Shown: positions 1 to 12,971, counted from the first letter of the stretch. The stretch: 64,000 bases of DNA from Enoplolaimus lenunculus (GCA_030248215.1 JASANG010003186.1:24844-88843), one strand, 5' to 3'. Program-made: numbers and translations. The notes: generated by a model from the letters alone, not told the origin.

Positions 1-51
1 TTACCTGTGAAATTTTGGCCCCCCATTTTGAGATCCTGGATCCGCCACTGC
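1..51. mobile_element. GTGGCGGATCCAG-type right-end fragment
   Basis: AAATTTTGGCCCCCCATTTT then TCCTGGATCCGCCACTG; continues off the left edge. Confidence 0.55.
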
Positions 52-564
52 AGGACCCGCAGAGTTGCACACCCTTGTTAAAAAGTATCTTGCAGTCTTG
101 GTTTGAAGTATTAATTTCGAAGAATATAAAAGCGAACAAAAACTGTTATTAGGTTTAAGCTCGTACCCAAGGCTGTAATATGGTTCAACGTCAACCCCTG
201 TAGAAATTTTTTTGATCCGACCCCTGTAGAAATATTTTGACACCGCTTAGCTATACCATACTCGGGTTCATTACCCGCTTGCTCCTTCTTCAATCTCCCG
301 CATATCGAGCTGGCCAGTGGCTATGGTTCCGACAGCGACAGATCCAGGGACAGATGCACAGGGCACGTATCCACCGACTGGCCCTACCCTGCTGAAATTT
401 TAGTGATGCAAATACTTCATCCTTGACTCAGAATGTGTTTGCTAGTCAAATATGTGAAAAATATTGACGAGTTTAGAAAGCCCCAATTAAAAAAATTTGC
501 ACATTTTGCACGATTGGTCAGTCTTAAAATATCGAAAAATTAGCGAAATGCGTGTTAGCATTAA

Positions 565-680
565 AGTTTGAGTTGATTTAATGCCAGCTGAGTTGATTAA
601 TTAACTCAGAATGAGTTCAATCAATTCACAATTTTGAGTTCTGTAAGATCTACTTAATTCACGCTCAGTAATTCAACATT
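565..680. mobile_element. ACTCA-MITE fragment
   Basis: TGAGTTGATTAATTAACTCA words and GAGTTCAATCAATTCA without terminal repeats. Confidence 0.55.
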
Positions 681-817
681 TTTCTGATTTAGTATGAATT
701 TACCATAATTTATATTGCAAAAAAATTTCAGTTGAAAAATTTTTTAAGTAAACCGAAAACTTTCGTAATTTGCTACGGGGGGAAGAAGCTGTCGCTTCGC
801 GAAAGTGGATATTGGCA

Positions 818-1059
818 CACTGTGAGTTGATTTTAGCTCAGTATGAGTTGAATCACTCAGTCTGAGTTACTACTATCAGAACTTAGAATTGTGAGTTGAT
901 TCAACTCAATCAGAGTTATCTGATCAAGTTGCCCGGAATCAAATCAACCGACAGCGAAAATCAACTCAACTCAGAGTGAGTTAATGCTTATTGTTATTAA
1001 CTCAGAAACAACCAACTCGCTAGCTGACTTGATTAATCAACTCATTAGAATTTACAGTG
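818..1059 (+). mobile_element. ACTCA-MITE, full length
   Basis: Ends CACTGTGAGTTGATTTTAGC and ATTAGAATTTACAGTG; the body is almost entirely AACTCA/TGAGTT words in both orientations. Confidence 0.88.
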
Positions 1060-1458
1060 TGCACTTCTGGAACCCAACTAAGCATGATTCGCTTAATGTC
1101 AATGTTAGCATTTTTGCCTTGAATTCTAACAATAACAGCAAACAAACAGCGGAAATATGCTAAATGTGATCGAATATAATAAACAAGACATTATTATTAT
1201 TATTTAATATTTGCTTTGTGTAAAAGCAAAGAATTCAAAGCCTGAACCTAAAATATACGAAATAATATCGAGTAAATTAAAGGTTAGAAATATATTCAGC
1301 GTTATATACGAATTCGAAAGGGTTTCATATTAACTGTTCCGATGGGCACAAATATATATCTGTGTTTATGTTGTTATATTTTGATATTTTATATCAAAAT
1401 CATCTACTTTTAGCTGTGTATAAAACAACTGATGATCACGGTCGAGATATGCTTTTTC

Positions 1459-1637
1459 GGCCCATGTAAAGATCAGGGGCGAAACGTTTTTCTGTGGGAC
1501 TGCAATAGAGTAAGCTGAAGCTTTAGACTAATTTTTTCGCATGGATTAGGCTTACGCTTAGTCTTAGGATTAGGAGTATGCTCGTTCTTAGTCTTAGGCT
1601 TAGGTTTAGGCTTAGGCTTCGGGAATATGCTCATCCT
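1459..1637 (+). mobile_element. telomere-repeat MITE (TLR-MITE), right end missing
   Basis: Left inverted repeat GGCCCATGTAAAGATCAGGG, then the subterminal AATAGAGTAAGCTGAAGC region, then degenerate TTAGGC hexamers at about 1545-1620. The right end is lost. Confidence 0.75.
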
Positions 1638-2501
1638 TACACTCCTTCAACAGGGACAAGCAACGCTGTCGCATGAGTTTACAAAATACGCTTGAAACTT
1701 TTCTAAGGGTGGCCAAAAATTTGCCCAGGAGGAAAGAATTAAGCTTGCTTTATCTCCTTCTAAATGCGAACCTGTTGCCATGTCTGATTTATTTTTTTGT
1801 CAATTTGACAAAAAATCTACAAACTTTGCAGGTTGTTTATATCGGTAACTTATATAAAATGGCCTAAAATTAAAATATCAAAGCTTTCCAATTTGAAACA
1901 ATTTGTACAGAAAATCAATTAATTGTGCAAATATTGCAACATTTGCTTAAAAGTTTTGTAAGCATGCAATATATATATGTATATATATACATATATATTA
2001 CGTATATATATATTTGTTATATATATATTTATATTTATTTATATAAATTTGAGCACATATATATTTCGTGTTGATTAAGTGTTACATAGACGTTTTATCG
2101 ATTAAACTTAAACGACACATGATTTCCGGCGACTTTAATGGAAATACCGGTTGAAATGTAACTGTATCAGGTGAAATTATTGCGTTTTTGGATGCTGTCT
2201 TAATCAAATAATAATGCTAATGGCGTCTTCTTCCCAAACGATTAATCGTTTGGAACGTTTTGCTGGTTTGTGGCCTTTTATTACTCGCGTTTTCAGCAAA
2301 ATTTTCAAGTTTCCCAATAGGAATCTTTGAATTTTTGTGCATTTTCTTTTAGATTTTTGACCGATTAACATAATATGAACACTTCAGTTCGGCAACTGTT
2401 GCAGGTTGCTTGTTTGAATGTATACCTGTCGCCAGCAATGCTTATTTACAAAAGTGTGCAACTGGGTACATTCTGTGTAGAAAAAATGTATACATACAGT
2501 G

Positions 2502-2856
2502 CAGGGTGCAATCGGAGGTGAATAAAACCGGAGCCGGAGATAAACGAAACTTGCCGGAGCCGGAGTTGATGCGAAACTTGGTATTAAAAATTACGGTTAA
2601 TTATATAATTTTAGCCAATATCTCCAATATGTTAAATTGTTTGGTTTTACAATTTAAATTTTCTGCGAAGTTTCGGAAATTCTTTCGTGAAAATTGAGGC
2701 AAAAAAAGTAAAACAATACGCGCTAAACAGATAAATTTTGCAAAATTTTGCTATCGAAATTGCCGGAACCTCTGGCAAAAACGCTACCGAAGTCGGAACC
2801 GAAAGCCGATTTTCTACCGGAGCCGGAGCCGGAGGCATACCTCCAGTTGTGCCCTG
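2502..2856. mobile_element. CAGGG-type hAT-like MITE with perfect 8-bp duplication
   Basis: CAGGGTGCAATCGGAGGTG left, ACCTCCAGTTGTGCCCTG right, flanked by ATACAGTG on both sides (2494-2501, 2857-2864). CAGGG ends with 8-bp duplications are typical of hAT elements. GCCGGAGCCGGA motifs inside. Confidence 0.92.
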
Positions 2857-3173
2857 ATACAGTGCGTGTAGCAGATAAAAAATGCCAACTGATATTTTTT
2901 AGCTACTAGCACAGCGTGCGTTGCATTTTGTCTGACCCCCCTTAAACTATGTCGGGTATCAATGACAGCGACGTTCCAATCATAACGAACCTGTGTTTCA
3001 ATTGAAGGTGGTAGAAAAATTGCTATACATTCCATATCGCACCCCTTTAAATGTGGCCAAATATGGAGAAAACACAACGCGTGCTGGTACATTTGGTAGT
3101 ATAAAGAACCCGGCAAGTTGCATACTCTTGTCTAAAGAATATCAGCCACTCTTGTGGGCATTAATTGGTGATA

Positions 3174-3420
3174 CACTGTAAATACCAGTGAGTTGATTTT
3201 AACTCAGAATGAGTAGAAGAATTCAGTGTGAGTTAGGACTATCAGAACTCACAATTGTGAGTTTGTTCAACTTATTCTAATTTTATTCATCAACTCCCCC
3301 GGAGTCAACTCAACTCATAGTGAGAATCAACTCAGCTCAGAGTGAGTCAAAGATAACTGTTATTAACTCAGAAATAAGTAACTTTTCGTCTGAGTTGCTT
3401 AAAGATCACTCTACAATCAG
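3174..3420 (+). mobile_element. ACTCA-MITE, right end decayed
   Basis: TA then CACTGTAAATACCAGTGAGT; characteristic GAGTTAGGACTATCAGAACT block; the right end is degenerate. Confidence 0.85.
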
Positions 3421-3600
3421 GTGATACTGTATTTAGTTGAAATTTTGAAATTACAAACAAAGTATAACACCAAGTTATTGTGGAAAATAAACAAATAAAA
3501 AATGTTTTCAAAATAAAACAAGCAAATGCTGAAATTAATATATAAATTTAGGCGTTGTTTCGTAGAAATATACTTATATATATTTTTAACTTTAGACCAG

Positions 3601-3813
3601 AGCCTGTATTCTCAAATGTGTGTAGCACTTATTAGCAGTTGGTGATAGGTCTTGTAACCTTCGAATCAAGGAATGGTGAAGTTTGAAATTCTGCAAATTT
3701 ATTGCATTCGATAAATTATAAAATCTGAAATTGCAGCAGTTCGTTAGTTTGAAAACCGATTACTAACTGATGATAGGTGCGATATCCATTTGTGAATATG
3801 GGACCCAGTGATT
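3601..3813 (-). mobile_element. CTCAAATGCGTATAGC-type MITE
   Basis: AGCCTGTATTCTCAAATGTG left and TTTGTGAATATGGGACC right; internal GATAGGTCTTGTAACC. About 210 bp foldback. Confidence 0.8.
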
Positions 3814-4552
3814 TAGGTTTATATATTTATCACTAAGTTATTATCTTAAAATAATTGTTTTTTATTTCTTTCTTTATTAATTGCAGCATTTTATTTTTTT
3901 ACATTTACTCTGCAGCTATTTTTGTTATTGTTTTTGTTTAATATTATTATTATTATTTTGTACAAACGTGATAAACAGCGGCGAGCGAAGGCGAGGGGGG
4001 GTTGGTGAGCGAGATGCAAGACTGTATTAACAAACTGCTTCACGTTTGAAATGCACATGTTTTGCAAGTTGTTTTGGTTCACGCAGCAATTCAGTTATAC
4101 TGCAGATTGCAAAAAATTTTAAATATAAAAATTGTGCAATTTAAGTCATTTTCATACTCATCAAACGTATGTTATGCAATTTTTATCGCAATACAACGCA
4201 TTTGCGTGATGTTTTTACCGTTTATACATACATACATACATACATATACATATATACATACTAGGATGCAATCAGATATCTGCGTCCGGCTCCCGGCAAA
4301 AAATCGAAATCCGGTTGAGGTATTTTAACTTGCCTGATATTTTTACAAAATTTCAAAACATTTATACCAGCATTTGTGTAACTTAAACCATCATTTGTAT
4401 TTATGCCAAGTACCATCGAACTGGTTGACTTATTTTTGCATATTTTTAGTCACACATGTAATGTAAATGTTTGCATATGACCGCGTACGTTCGCAAGATT
4501 TATTGGGTAGCCATAACGCTGGAAAACCAGATATAGATAACGAGTATTATTC

Positions 4553-4680
4553 TAGGGGCGTAACAGGATATGTCTTAGCATATTTTAATTATTCCTAAGG
4601 CTAAGCCTAAACTTCAGCGTAAAAATGGCTATATAACTAAGTCTATGCCTAAGCAAAAATAGTAATTTAATCCGAGCCAC
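4553..4680 (-). mobile_element. TLR-MITE fragment, degenerate
   Basis: GGGGCGTAACAG plus scattered CCTAAG words; matches the subfamily with TTACTTTAAGGGGCGTAACA ends. No terminal repeat pair visible. Confidence 0.5.
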
Positions 4681-5027
4681 GGATTTTCGGACACCGGCCA
4701 CATAAAGTATTGGTCTCGGTCAACTTTTGGTCATAACCTAAAAATAAAATTTTCAAAATAAATTATTTCTAATGCATTTTTCGTAGTTTTTTTTTGTTTT
4801 TTCATGGTTTTTGTACTTTTTCAGAATATCCGCTATTGCGTAACAATGAAATTCATAGATTCGTAGCAAAATTTTATTCATCAGGCATCACTTGCTTTGA
4901 CGATATTTACTTCTGTTTTTACAGGTTTTCCAGCATTTGCAGAATCATCCACTTCTAGTGTCGGTTCCAACTCACCGAGACTCAAAAAACCGAGACCAGT
5001 CAAATACCGAGACTTGCCGAGATATAC

Positions 5028-5118
5028 ATACATACATATATATATATGTATATATACGTACATATATACATACATGTATACATACATACATAAATGTATA
5101 CATATATACATATATACT
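5028..5118. repeat. ATAC/TATA microsatellite
   Basis: CATACATACATA and TATATATG words; a similar shorter tract lies at 4223-4260. Confidence 0.9.
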
Positions 5119-5411
5119 TGCATTTTAACCGGAACAAAAGTTGGAATGAATTGTACGGAATCTAATTACTCACTTATTTCCGTAATTTTTTTTATAAATT
5201 TAACCCATTTTGAACGCAAGTTCAAAACTTCGAAGTTGGTTTCAGATTTGGTCAAAAATTAAATCTTCGTAACTGAAATGTTTCTAAGCATTTTGGTGTT
5301 GAAATTAAAATTTTAATATTTTTGCCATTGTATGCACAAGATTCGGCTTGCTATAATCGGCATGTTCAACGACTACAATTTTCATTTTATACAATATTTG
5401 TATATGGATAT

Positions 5412-5568
5412 TTTTTCAAACTCCAGTTGAAATTTAAAAGTTTTCTTCAAACTCGAGTTGAGATTTAAAAGTTTTCTTCAAACTCCAGTTGAGATTTAAA
5501 AGTTTTATTCAAACTCCAGTTGAGATTTAAAATTCTTTTCAAACTCCAGTTGAGATTTAAAATTTAGA
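5412..5568. repeat. 34-bp tandem repeat, about 4.5 units
   Basis: Unit TTCAAACTCCAGTTGAGATT plus TAAAAGTTTTC. Confidence 0.85.
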
Positions 5569-5903
5569 CCAAGTTTAAATGAGTTTCGATTTGGAACGAA
5601 ATGTAGTGAAAAAATTTAAGCTACCTACTGTTGTTCACTACGCTTTAAACTGATATGGATTCGCAATTACTTTTGGTTCTTATACAGACTTGTGAACAAG
5701 CTTTTATAGCCAAGATATCACAGCTGGAAGCTTGGCAAGTTAATTAATATACTTTATATATAACTTTGACCGTATTTCAATATTCCATTAATAGTTTCAA
5801 CGAAAAATCGTGTTAATAGAATGTTAAATGTATGATATTTTGAAAATAATTCTAGTAATTGATAAGATTCAAGCTGCTGGCAGTCGTTTAGTCCGTAAAC
5901 GTT

Positions 5904-6157
5904 CACTGTAAATTCCAATGAGTTAATTAACCAACTCAGACGGAAAGTTAGTTATTTCTGAGTTAATGATAGCAAATTTTAATAACTCACTCTGAGTTGA
6001 GTTGATTCTGAATCTGAGTTGATTTGATTCGGGGAAAATTGGTCAATTAACTCAAAATGAATTATATCAACTCAGAATTATGAGTTGTGATAGTCCTACC
6101 TCAGACTGTGTGATTCAACTCAGTCTGAGTTGACATCAACTCGCTGAGATTTACAGT
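5904..6157 (-). mobile_element. ACTCA-MITE, full length
   Basis: CACTGTAAATTCCAATGAGT left, TCGCTGAGATTTACAGT right; reverse orientation relative to 3174. Confidence 0.88.
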
Positions 6158-6162
6158 ATTTG

Positions 6163-6272
6163 TGTTCAAAAAAATGGTAGCGCGTATCAACAGTTGGTGA
6201 CAGGTCTTGTAAAACCAATGATCGTTGAGTTTCGAAATTCAGCATATTTTTTGAGTTTTATTCGACGTGCCT
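6163..6272. mobile_element. CTCAAATGCGTATAGC-type fragment
   Basis: CAACAGTTGGTGACAGGTCT and the following half, between two ACTCA-MITEs. Confidence 0.55.
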
Positions 6273-6275
6273 GTA

Positions 6276-6527
6276 CACTGAAGATTTCAATGAGTTGATT
6301 AACCAACTGAGCTAGAGAGTTAGTTATTTCTGAGTTAATAACAGTAAACATTAACTCACTCTGAGTTTAGTTGATTCGCGCTCTGAGTTCAGTTGATTCC
6401 GGGTGACTTGAATAACTAATTCAGACTGAGGTTCAGTGACTCACAGCTCTGAGTTCTGAAAGTCCTAACTCAGACTGAGTGACTCAACTCATTCTGAGTT
6501 AAAATCAACTCACTGGGATTTACAGGG
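6276..6527 (-). mobile_element. ACTCA-MITE, full length, TA-flanked
   Basis: TA at 6274-6275 and 6528-6529; CACTGAAGATTTCAATGAGT left, CTGGGATTTACAGGG right. Separated from the previous copy by a CTCAAATGCG-type fragment. Confidence 0.88.
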
Positions 6528-7401
6528 TAAACACGGTTCTAAAATCCGTAGCTACTGGAGTTCGTTTATCCCGAACTTTGGTTTTCGTGACTGATTTTAA
6601 GTTGGGATTAGAATTTTGAACCTTTGGATGGACAAAATTTTAAAAAATATTACAAATTTCTACCATATTTAGTTAAATCTAAGCTTAGTTTTCAATTATT
6701 TCATATTCGTTTGAAAACAATTTTTCAAATTCCAACAATATCATGCGTACACCAGGCGAACCGTTCCGAACGAGCGAGTAACGGAAGTTGAAAATTGATT
6801 TGGGTTCTATCGTATGTTGACATATTAATTTTCGACTCTACATTTGCGAAAACATTATTTTTTAAAATTTATTTGTTATTTTACTTAAAAGTTATCTTCT
6901 CAGTGTATAACACGTGTCACTCAAGCTTGTAGCCAGCTCATCTTGCTAGTGTGGCGCTAAACAATTTTTGTCAATACAAGCATACAAGTGATGTCGATGA
7001 CTTACAAGCAATGTTGAAAATTTTCTAAGTTGGCCAAAATTTTTCCAATGAGAAGCTGTGAGCTCACCTGGCACATCCTTGGCTTCGTGCGAGTGCATTT
7101 TGAAAAATACCAAACAATTGCCTAAACCAGACGCATATCGATTCACAGTGTGCAGTATCGTTTGAAATATATTTTAAATTGTTGTTGTTGTTGTTCTGTA
7201 ATTCGTACAAAAGTTTACTTCTCTTTTTTGTCTCTCACTCGGCCTCTGTTGCCTTCTGTCTCCCGCCGTTTTCGTATAATTTTAAGGCTAAAAATTTGTC
7301 TTAAATCTTGACAAAATTCGTTTGAAAAGTATTTTTGTTTTACGCAATTAAATCAACCATCTGTTATTGCGTAAATTTTGCAACCAATATAATAGCTTAC
7401 A

Positions 7402-7408
<7 letters not shown>

Positions 7409-7479
<71 letters not shown>
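7409..7479. repeat. (TA)n microsatellite
   Basis: About 35 uninterrupted TA units. The following 100 bases are also TA-rich. Confidence 0.97.
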
Positions 7480-7482
<3 letters not shown>

Positions 7483-8427
7483 ATAGTATATAGACGTATA
7501 ACTACATATATATTTGACTTATAACACATATATATTTATATATACATGTATAAATATATAGGTACATTTTGATTTGCCCCCTTTTGCAAACCAGGTATTA
7601 AAAAATCTGGGGGAGTACAAAGGCAGCAATTTTAACTTCTTGACTCTTTAGCCGGGGGTGTGTCCACCGGCCCCACCCTCGCTCGTCCGTACCTTCTTGA
7701 ATACTCACCGAGGATCGAAGTGAAAAACAGTTGAATGATAAGAGTTACAATAAATTGCAAACAGGAGGTTTTGCTACACAAACCACTTAAACCATCGGCG
7801 TTAAATATATTGCACAGTGCAATTTTTTAGCAATTTTAATTTATACTGCAAGTGCATGCATATATATAAATGTATGTATGTATGTACATATATAACATTT
7901 TGTAGAAAAAATTCAAATTTTAGCAATATATGCAACAGTGCAATTTTAGAAACACGAGTGCGTTTAATAAGATTTTTGGTGCAAAAATTATATTATGAAA
8001 ATTTACAGTCAGCACAATTATTGCATAAACTGTTTTGTAATGTTTTATAAGTCTTAAATGGTAACTGTTGGTTAACCAGCCGCGCTTATCTTTGTGTGTT
8101 GCTTAAGACAAAAACATTAACTCGAAATTTGAATAAAAACTGTCTTTTTTAATTTTCACTATGATATAATGGTAACTTTCAATATTTTCATATATATTTA
8201 TATATATATCTATATATATAATTTTTATGTAATATAAGCCGGTAGTTGAATTTTAATTTTAGTAGCATAAATATTATTAACTTTTTGAGTCCTGTTTAAA
8301 GCATGAGTTTATTTTATTGCTAAACATTTTAAAATTCGAACTAAAGGATTTTTTGAGTAAAATATTCAAAATCACGAGCGGATGGAAGATTATAGGCGGA
8401 TTTTAGTAAGAGAATTAGTCCAATTAA

Positions 8428-8843
8428 GCCCTATTCACACGTGCAAGATTTTGCAGCAAAAACTCGCCGCTGCAACTTGCACGAGTTTCTTGCAGTTGCA
8501 AGTATTTGCAAGGAAACGTTGTTTTTATTCTGAATTTTAACATGAATTTGTATGAATAATTTGCAGACGACTGCAATAAATATCGAGCATACGCTATCAA
8601 TTATAAGTTTAGCCAATGATAATTCGACTTGCAAGGTTATTCATGTCTATGAATTACTTCTTGGACCATATTTTTCCTGAATTAATTGCAGCTGAAAGTT
8701 CGTCGAATGAATTTTTGGAAAAAAACATGCAGCTGCAAGAAACAATCACGCGCACAGAACGAGAACTTCAAAGCTGTTGTATGACCAAACTTCCACATCC
8801 GATGTGCAAGTTTTTGCTGCAAAAACTTGCACGTGTGAATAGG
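8428..8843. mobile_element. CACGTGCAAG MITE (TTAA-flanked, piggyBac-like)
   Basis: TTAA at 8424-8427, then GCCCTATTCACACGTGCAAG; right end CTTGCACGTGTGAATAGGG. Long inverted arms of CTGCAA/TTGCAG words. The right flank is TTGA, perhaps a decayed TTAA. Confidence 0.85.
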
Positions 8844-9287
8844 GTTGAGCGATACCTGCGGGGCAGATGGGTTAATTCAAATAAAAAAATTGTCAAACAA
8901 TGACAGCAACGAAGCTTTCGTGTAATGGTTACTCCATCTCAAATAAGCGTACTCAGAAGGTTTATCGGGCCATGTACCAAGTAATTGGATTAAAAATTCC
9001 ACATTTGAATAATTTTTTAATGCTAAAATTACGTTTGGATTGTTGCTGGCTGTGCTCTCAAGACTTTATCTTTAGAATGCTATTCTTGAAGTCGATAAAG
9101 ATTTAGTAAGAAAATTTTAAGTGACTTATACTAATTTTCGTTTAAATTAATATATCTCGCACAAGTGCAAGAAATGGTGCAATTGCAATTGCATTTCTAC
9201 GAAACTTATAATTCAAACGTTTGCCAGCGCCCTCGATGCAGGACAAATTTCTTGAGATATTAAAATACTAAGTCATTTTGAAAAATT

Positions 9288-9554
9288 GCGTATATGTCGT
9301 AGGCCAATGTGCTATTTTATGCAACAGCAAATTGGCGTGAACTCAACGCTTGTTGAACTTTCATAGACAAATCAGATTTGATTATTTGGAAAGACACAAT
9401 ACCGTTAGCCAATCAGTGTTGGTCTTACATTAGTGTTGTTTTGCGACAACTCATAATCGCTAGTTGGCCTAGACCAAACTGCTACTTACTTCGAATAGCA
9501 GATTAGCCTAGGACAATGGGTAATTGGTCTGAATAGCCTACGAGATATATACGC
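9288..9554. mobile_element. GTCGTAGGC-type foldback element
   Basis: GCGTATATGTCGTAGGCCAA left, GCCTACGAGATATATACGC right, with inverted TAGCAGTTTGGTCTAGGCC-like arms. Confidence 0.75.
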
Positions 9555-9608
9555 GACCGTCGTCAGAAACTTCTCTATCCCCCAGTGAATGTCAGCTGTT
9601 TAAGCTAA

Positions 9609-9685
9609 TCAGACTCCCCCCGAGAAGACTTGAAAAATGATTTTTGCAGACTCCCCCCCGAGAAGACTTGAAAAATGATTTTTGA
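9609..9685. repeat. 38-bp direct tandem duplication
   Basis: AGACTCCCCCCGAGAAGACT then TGAAAAATGATTTTTG, twice, differing by one C. Confidence 0.9.
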
Positions 9686-9731
9686 ATGATAACACTTTCA
9701 TTCCACTACGCACCGTCAGATGGGCAGCTAT

Positions 9732-9915
9732 GGCCCGTGTTCTCAAATGCGTATAGCACCTACGGCCAGTTAGCGATAAGTGTTCAAACTGACAAACCTT
9801 TGCAATTATAGATCTCAAAATTGGTACAAATGTAAGGCAAATCAAACTCGAACAATGTGCTGAATATTGATCCTCACAATACTCATATTTCAAAGTTACA
9901 GGATGTATCATGGGC
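9732..9915 (+). mobile_element. CTCAAATGCGTATAGC-type MITE, right end lost
   Basis: GGCCCGTGTTCTCAAATGCG, AGCGATAAGTGTTCAAACTG, CTCAAAATTGGTACAAATG, then TTACAGGATGTATCATGG. Confidence 0.75.
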
Positions 9916-10144
9916 GTAGGGTTCAACCCGTATCCGGAATTACGCAAGTGCAAGAGGGCTGTGATTTTATTCCCGGCGTGGTTCATAACTTTGGGAAAAA
10001 TTTCAAATTTGGAGTTGTGCTGACAGTGTAGTTCCGACAGGAAACAGCATCACTTTGTAATAGGTAACTAAAGAATGAAATAATTATTACAGATCCATAA
10101 TGCAGGCTACGGCCTGTGCCACAGAGTAATGCGATAGGATATGC

Positions 10145-10410
10145 GCAGATGCGGATGCAAAAATTTCAGACGGGTGGGAGGCGGCTGGCAAATGTTGTGA
10201 AACGTTAAAATTGCAATGTAGTCGGGATCTTATCATTTTATCACCAAAAAATTTCCTAAGGAACAAATTGTCAGCTTTTATGACAAAAAAAATTCAGAAA
10301 GTAAAAATTGTGTTTTTTGCAAAAAAATTTTGAGGGAGAAAATTGTAAAGTAGAGTGACATTACCATTTTATCGCAAAAAAATTCTGACAAGGGGTGTAG
10401 TCCCAAATTT
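10145..10410. mobile_element. GTGGCGGATCCAG-type element, degenerate
   Basis: ATTTCAGACGGGTGGGAGGC, then repeated TCTTATCATTTTATCACCAA and AATTCTGACAAGGGG words. Confidence 0.5.
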
Positions 10411-11001
10411 GCGAAAACCCAAGAAAAATTAACTTGTACATTGCTTCAGAATAAGTTGCAGAATTTAATACTTCAATTCATTTCGTTTGCTCGCTACGCC
10501 CCCCACGTCAACATTTTAAATGAAGTCATACCCTCCCGAAATAAAAATTCTTATTAGAGTAGCAAATTTAAAAATTTCTGACGGTAGTGCACGCGATTTA
10601 TAATAACGAAAAAATTCGAGGGTGAGACGAACGCGAAAAAAATGCAATGACAGTACGAAATCTTCGTTCAAAATTTTGGGTTTGACCCGAGGAACCGTGG
10701 CCTTAATGGCAGCCGCGTTGGATCTGCCAGTCGCTGAGCCTAACGCTTTGTTCTGCATTTTCAACTGAAGACCAAATCCACTTCATTTCAAGATATTGAC
10801 TGTCTACCGTAACCATATTTTCGTTTGTATTTCAGTATTAAATCGAAAACGTGACTATTTTTCATGAGCATCAGCTTTATTTTAGCATTTAATTATTTAT
10901 TTTTGAAGTATATTTTGGCTAGTTTTAATTTTATTTTTGCTATTTTTTTCGACCTTTTCGCCACATAAACACTAATCGCAAGAATTTTTTCCAGTAACCG
11001 T

Positions 11002-11265
11002 CGCTGTAAATTCGAGTGAGTTGCTTTTGACTCAGCCTGAGTTGAATCACTCAATCTGAGTTAGGAGTATCAGAATTCAGAATTTTGAGATGATGCAACT
11101 TTGTTCGAGTTAATTAATCGTTTCACTTGGAGTCAGCTCAACTCAAAGTGAGAGTCAACTCAACTCTGAGTTAGTTAGTTACTGTACACTGTTGTTAATT
11201 CGCTAACTTAGAAATCACTAACTCTGCCATCGGAGTTAATTGTTCAACTCATTGGATTTTACAGT
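11002..11265 (+). mobile_element. ACTCA-MITE, full length
   Basis: CGCTGTAAATTCGAGTGAGT left, CATTGGATTTTACAGT right. Confidence 0.85.
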
Positions 11266-11343
11266 CCATAACTAGCAGAAATAAGAAGTGCGACTAAGCT
11301 AAACTGAACAATTGTCATTCAAATCTCACAATGTGTTTTCGTA

Positions 11344-11500
11344 CACTGCAGACTCCAATGAGTTGAATAATCAACTCAACCAACGAGTAAGTTATTTCTA
11401 AGTTAATATCAGTGAACATTAACTCACTTTGAGTTGAGTTGATTCCGAGTTAGTTTACCAACTCAGAATGAGTTGAATAAACTCGAAATTGTAAAAACTG
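11344..11500 (-). mobile_element. ACTCA-MITE, truncated
   Basis: TA then CACTGCAGACTCCAATGAGT; ends in mid-element near 11500. Confidence 0.75.
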
Positions 11501-11899
11501 CGTTGAATAGTGCAAAATTTTTGAACTTTTTGCCAAAATATTCTTTTGATCCTAAAAGAGAAATTAGTGGCCTAAAATTCAAATTATTTAAAAATTTAAA
11601 TTTTAATGTGGAATGATTAGGTCAGATCATGAGAAAAACAAATATGCCAAAATATTTAAAACCCAACCATTGAAAGCAAAAAGTGATGATGCCTTTTCGA
11701 ATAAGAGGGAGAGATTGATATTTAATTTGCCTCTTCCGAGGGTATCTTTCTGTTATTCGGTTACGGACTGTTATTTATTTTTAACTCATATATTTTAATT
11801 CATCTCATGTTAGTTGGACTTAACACCCCTTTTTCCATATTCTTTTTAGGGTAGAACAGACTTGCTCCGGAACTTTTATGTTGATTTTCATGTTCGTTA

Positions 11900-12151
11900 C
11901 ACTGTAAATTACAATGAGTTAATTAATCAACTCGCACGGAAAGTTAGTTATTTCTGAGTTGATAACAGAAAACTTTAACTCGCCCTCAGCTGATTTGATT
12001 TTCACTCCGAGTTGAGTTGACTGTGGGGGAGTTGATTAATTAAATTAAAATAAGTTGAATCAACTCAGAATTATGAGTTCTAATAATCTTAATTCAGACT
12101 GAGTGATTCAACTCATTCTGAATTATAATCAACTCACTGGAACTTACAGTG
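11900..12151 (-). mobile_element. ACTCA-MITE, full length, TA-flanked
   Basis: TA at 11898-11899 and 12152-12153; CACTGTAAATTACAATGAGT left, CACTGGAACTTACAGTG right. Confidence 0.92.
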
Positions 12152-12227
12152 TAATCTTATTCTGGATTTAATTTTATGCAGGTTGTCTGAGTGTCTGTTA
12201 CATATTTGACCAGTCTAGGATATTCTT

Positions 12228-12390
12228 CTGGTTTGGTCACTTTTATGGACTCTAATTGGGACTTATCGACTCTATCCGCCAACGGATCTTTAATTACGCA
12301 TACAGACTCCTATTGTAACTCAAATTGGTGACCCCCGTTTATTACCCCTCTTATTAGCTCCTCTTATTTGGGTCACTACCGTACTCTTAC
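12228..12390. mobile_element. GTGACCCGAATAAG-type fragment
   Basis: ATGGACTCTAATTGGGACTT, CGACTCTATCCGCCAACGGA and CCTCTTATTTGGGTCACTAC; reverse orientation. Confidence 0.65.
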
Positions 12391-12971
12391 ACTGCAGCCC
12401 TATGCTGGTCGATACCTCTGGTTCGAAATGCTATTAGTTTAAATTTTTCTCAAAAAATCCCAAAATATAGACTCAAATCTAGGTAAATGTTAAATTTATT
12501 TTTCAACATTTCGTTAATCAGGGTGTGTTTCCAAATCGCTCACCTTCAGCCTTAATAAGTTTTCGTTGTTTTGGTTTTACTCAAATATTTTTAAAATTAA
12601 AAATGATAAACAATTTACTTAAAATAAGCAAAATTATTATTTGTTAAAAAATATGAATTTTTTGGAACTTAGATCCTTAGGGTCACGGCTGCGACGTCGA
12701 ATTATAGTTCAAGCTTACAATTTATTTTTAGACATATACGGATGTATTTAAACTATCTAAGCCCATATATGTATATTCTACTTTAGTTTCGTAATTTTGT
12801 AATCAATTTTAACATTTATTCGGCTTTGACGAGCCAAGAATTTTACAATTTTGTGTTGCACTTTGAAGAATACTTGTCCTGCGTTCCGTAAAGTATCATC
12901 CTCTCAGTTGTAATTCTTAAAAACACAACTGCTAAAAACAAACTTAATTAATTTTTTTTGAATTTTTGAAA

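Larger units (their letters stand above)
1..12971. other. intergenic region upstream of dac
   Basis: No gene found. Apart from the elements listed separately it is AT-rich unique-looking DNA: 1060-1458, 1638-2501 (TA-rich at 1968-2046), 3814-4552, 6528-8427, 8844-9287, 10411-11001 and 12391-12971 show nothing I can name. The last segment must hold the dac promoter or 5' exons, but no motif stands out; CTCTCAG ending at 12907 could be a splice acceptor. Confidence 0.6.

Noticed and set aside
8616-9106. Two consecutive short open frames (95 and 68 codons)
   Set aside because: The first lies mostly inside a CACGTGCAAG MITE arm. No homology, no splice evidence.
9609-9986. 125-codon minus-strand open frame
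   Set aside because: Lies across a CTCAAATGCG-type MITE and a 38-bp tandem duplication; its peptide recurs as decayed fragments at other MITE copies.
12966-12971. dac start at the upstream TTG
   Set aside because: Open-frame artefact; the ATG at 12972 is two codons downstream and is the normal choice.
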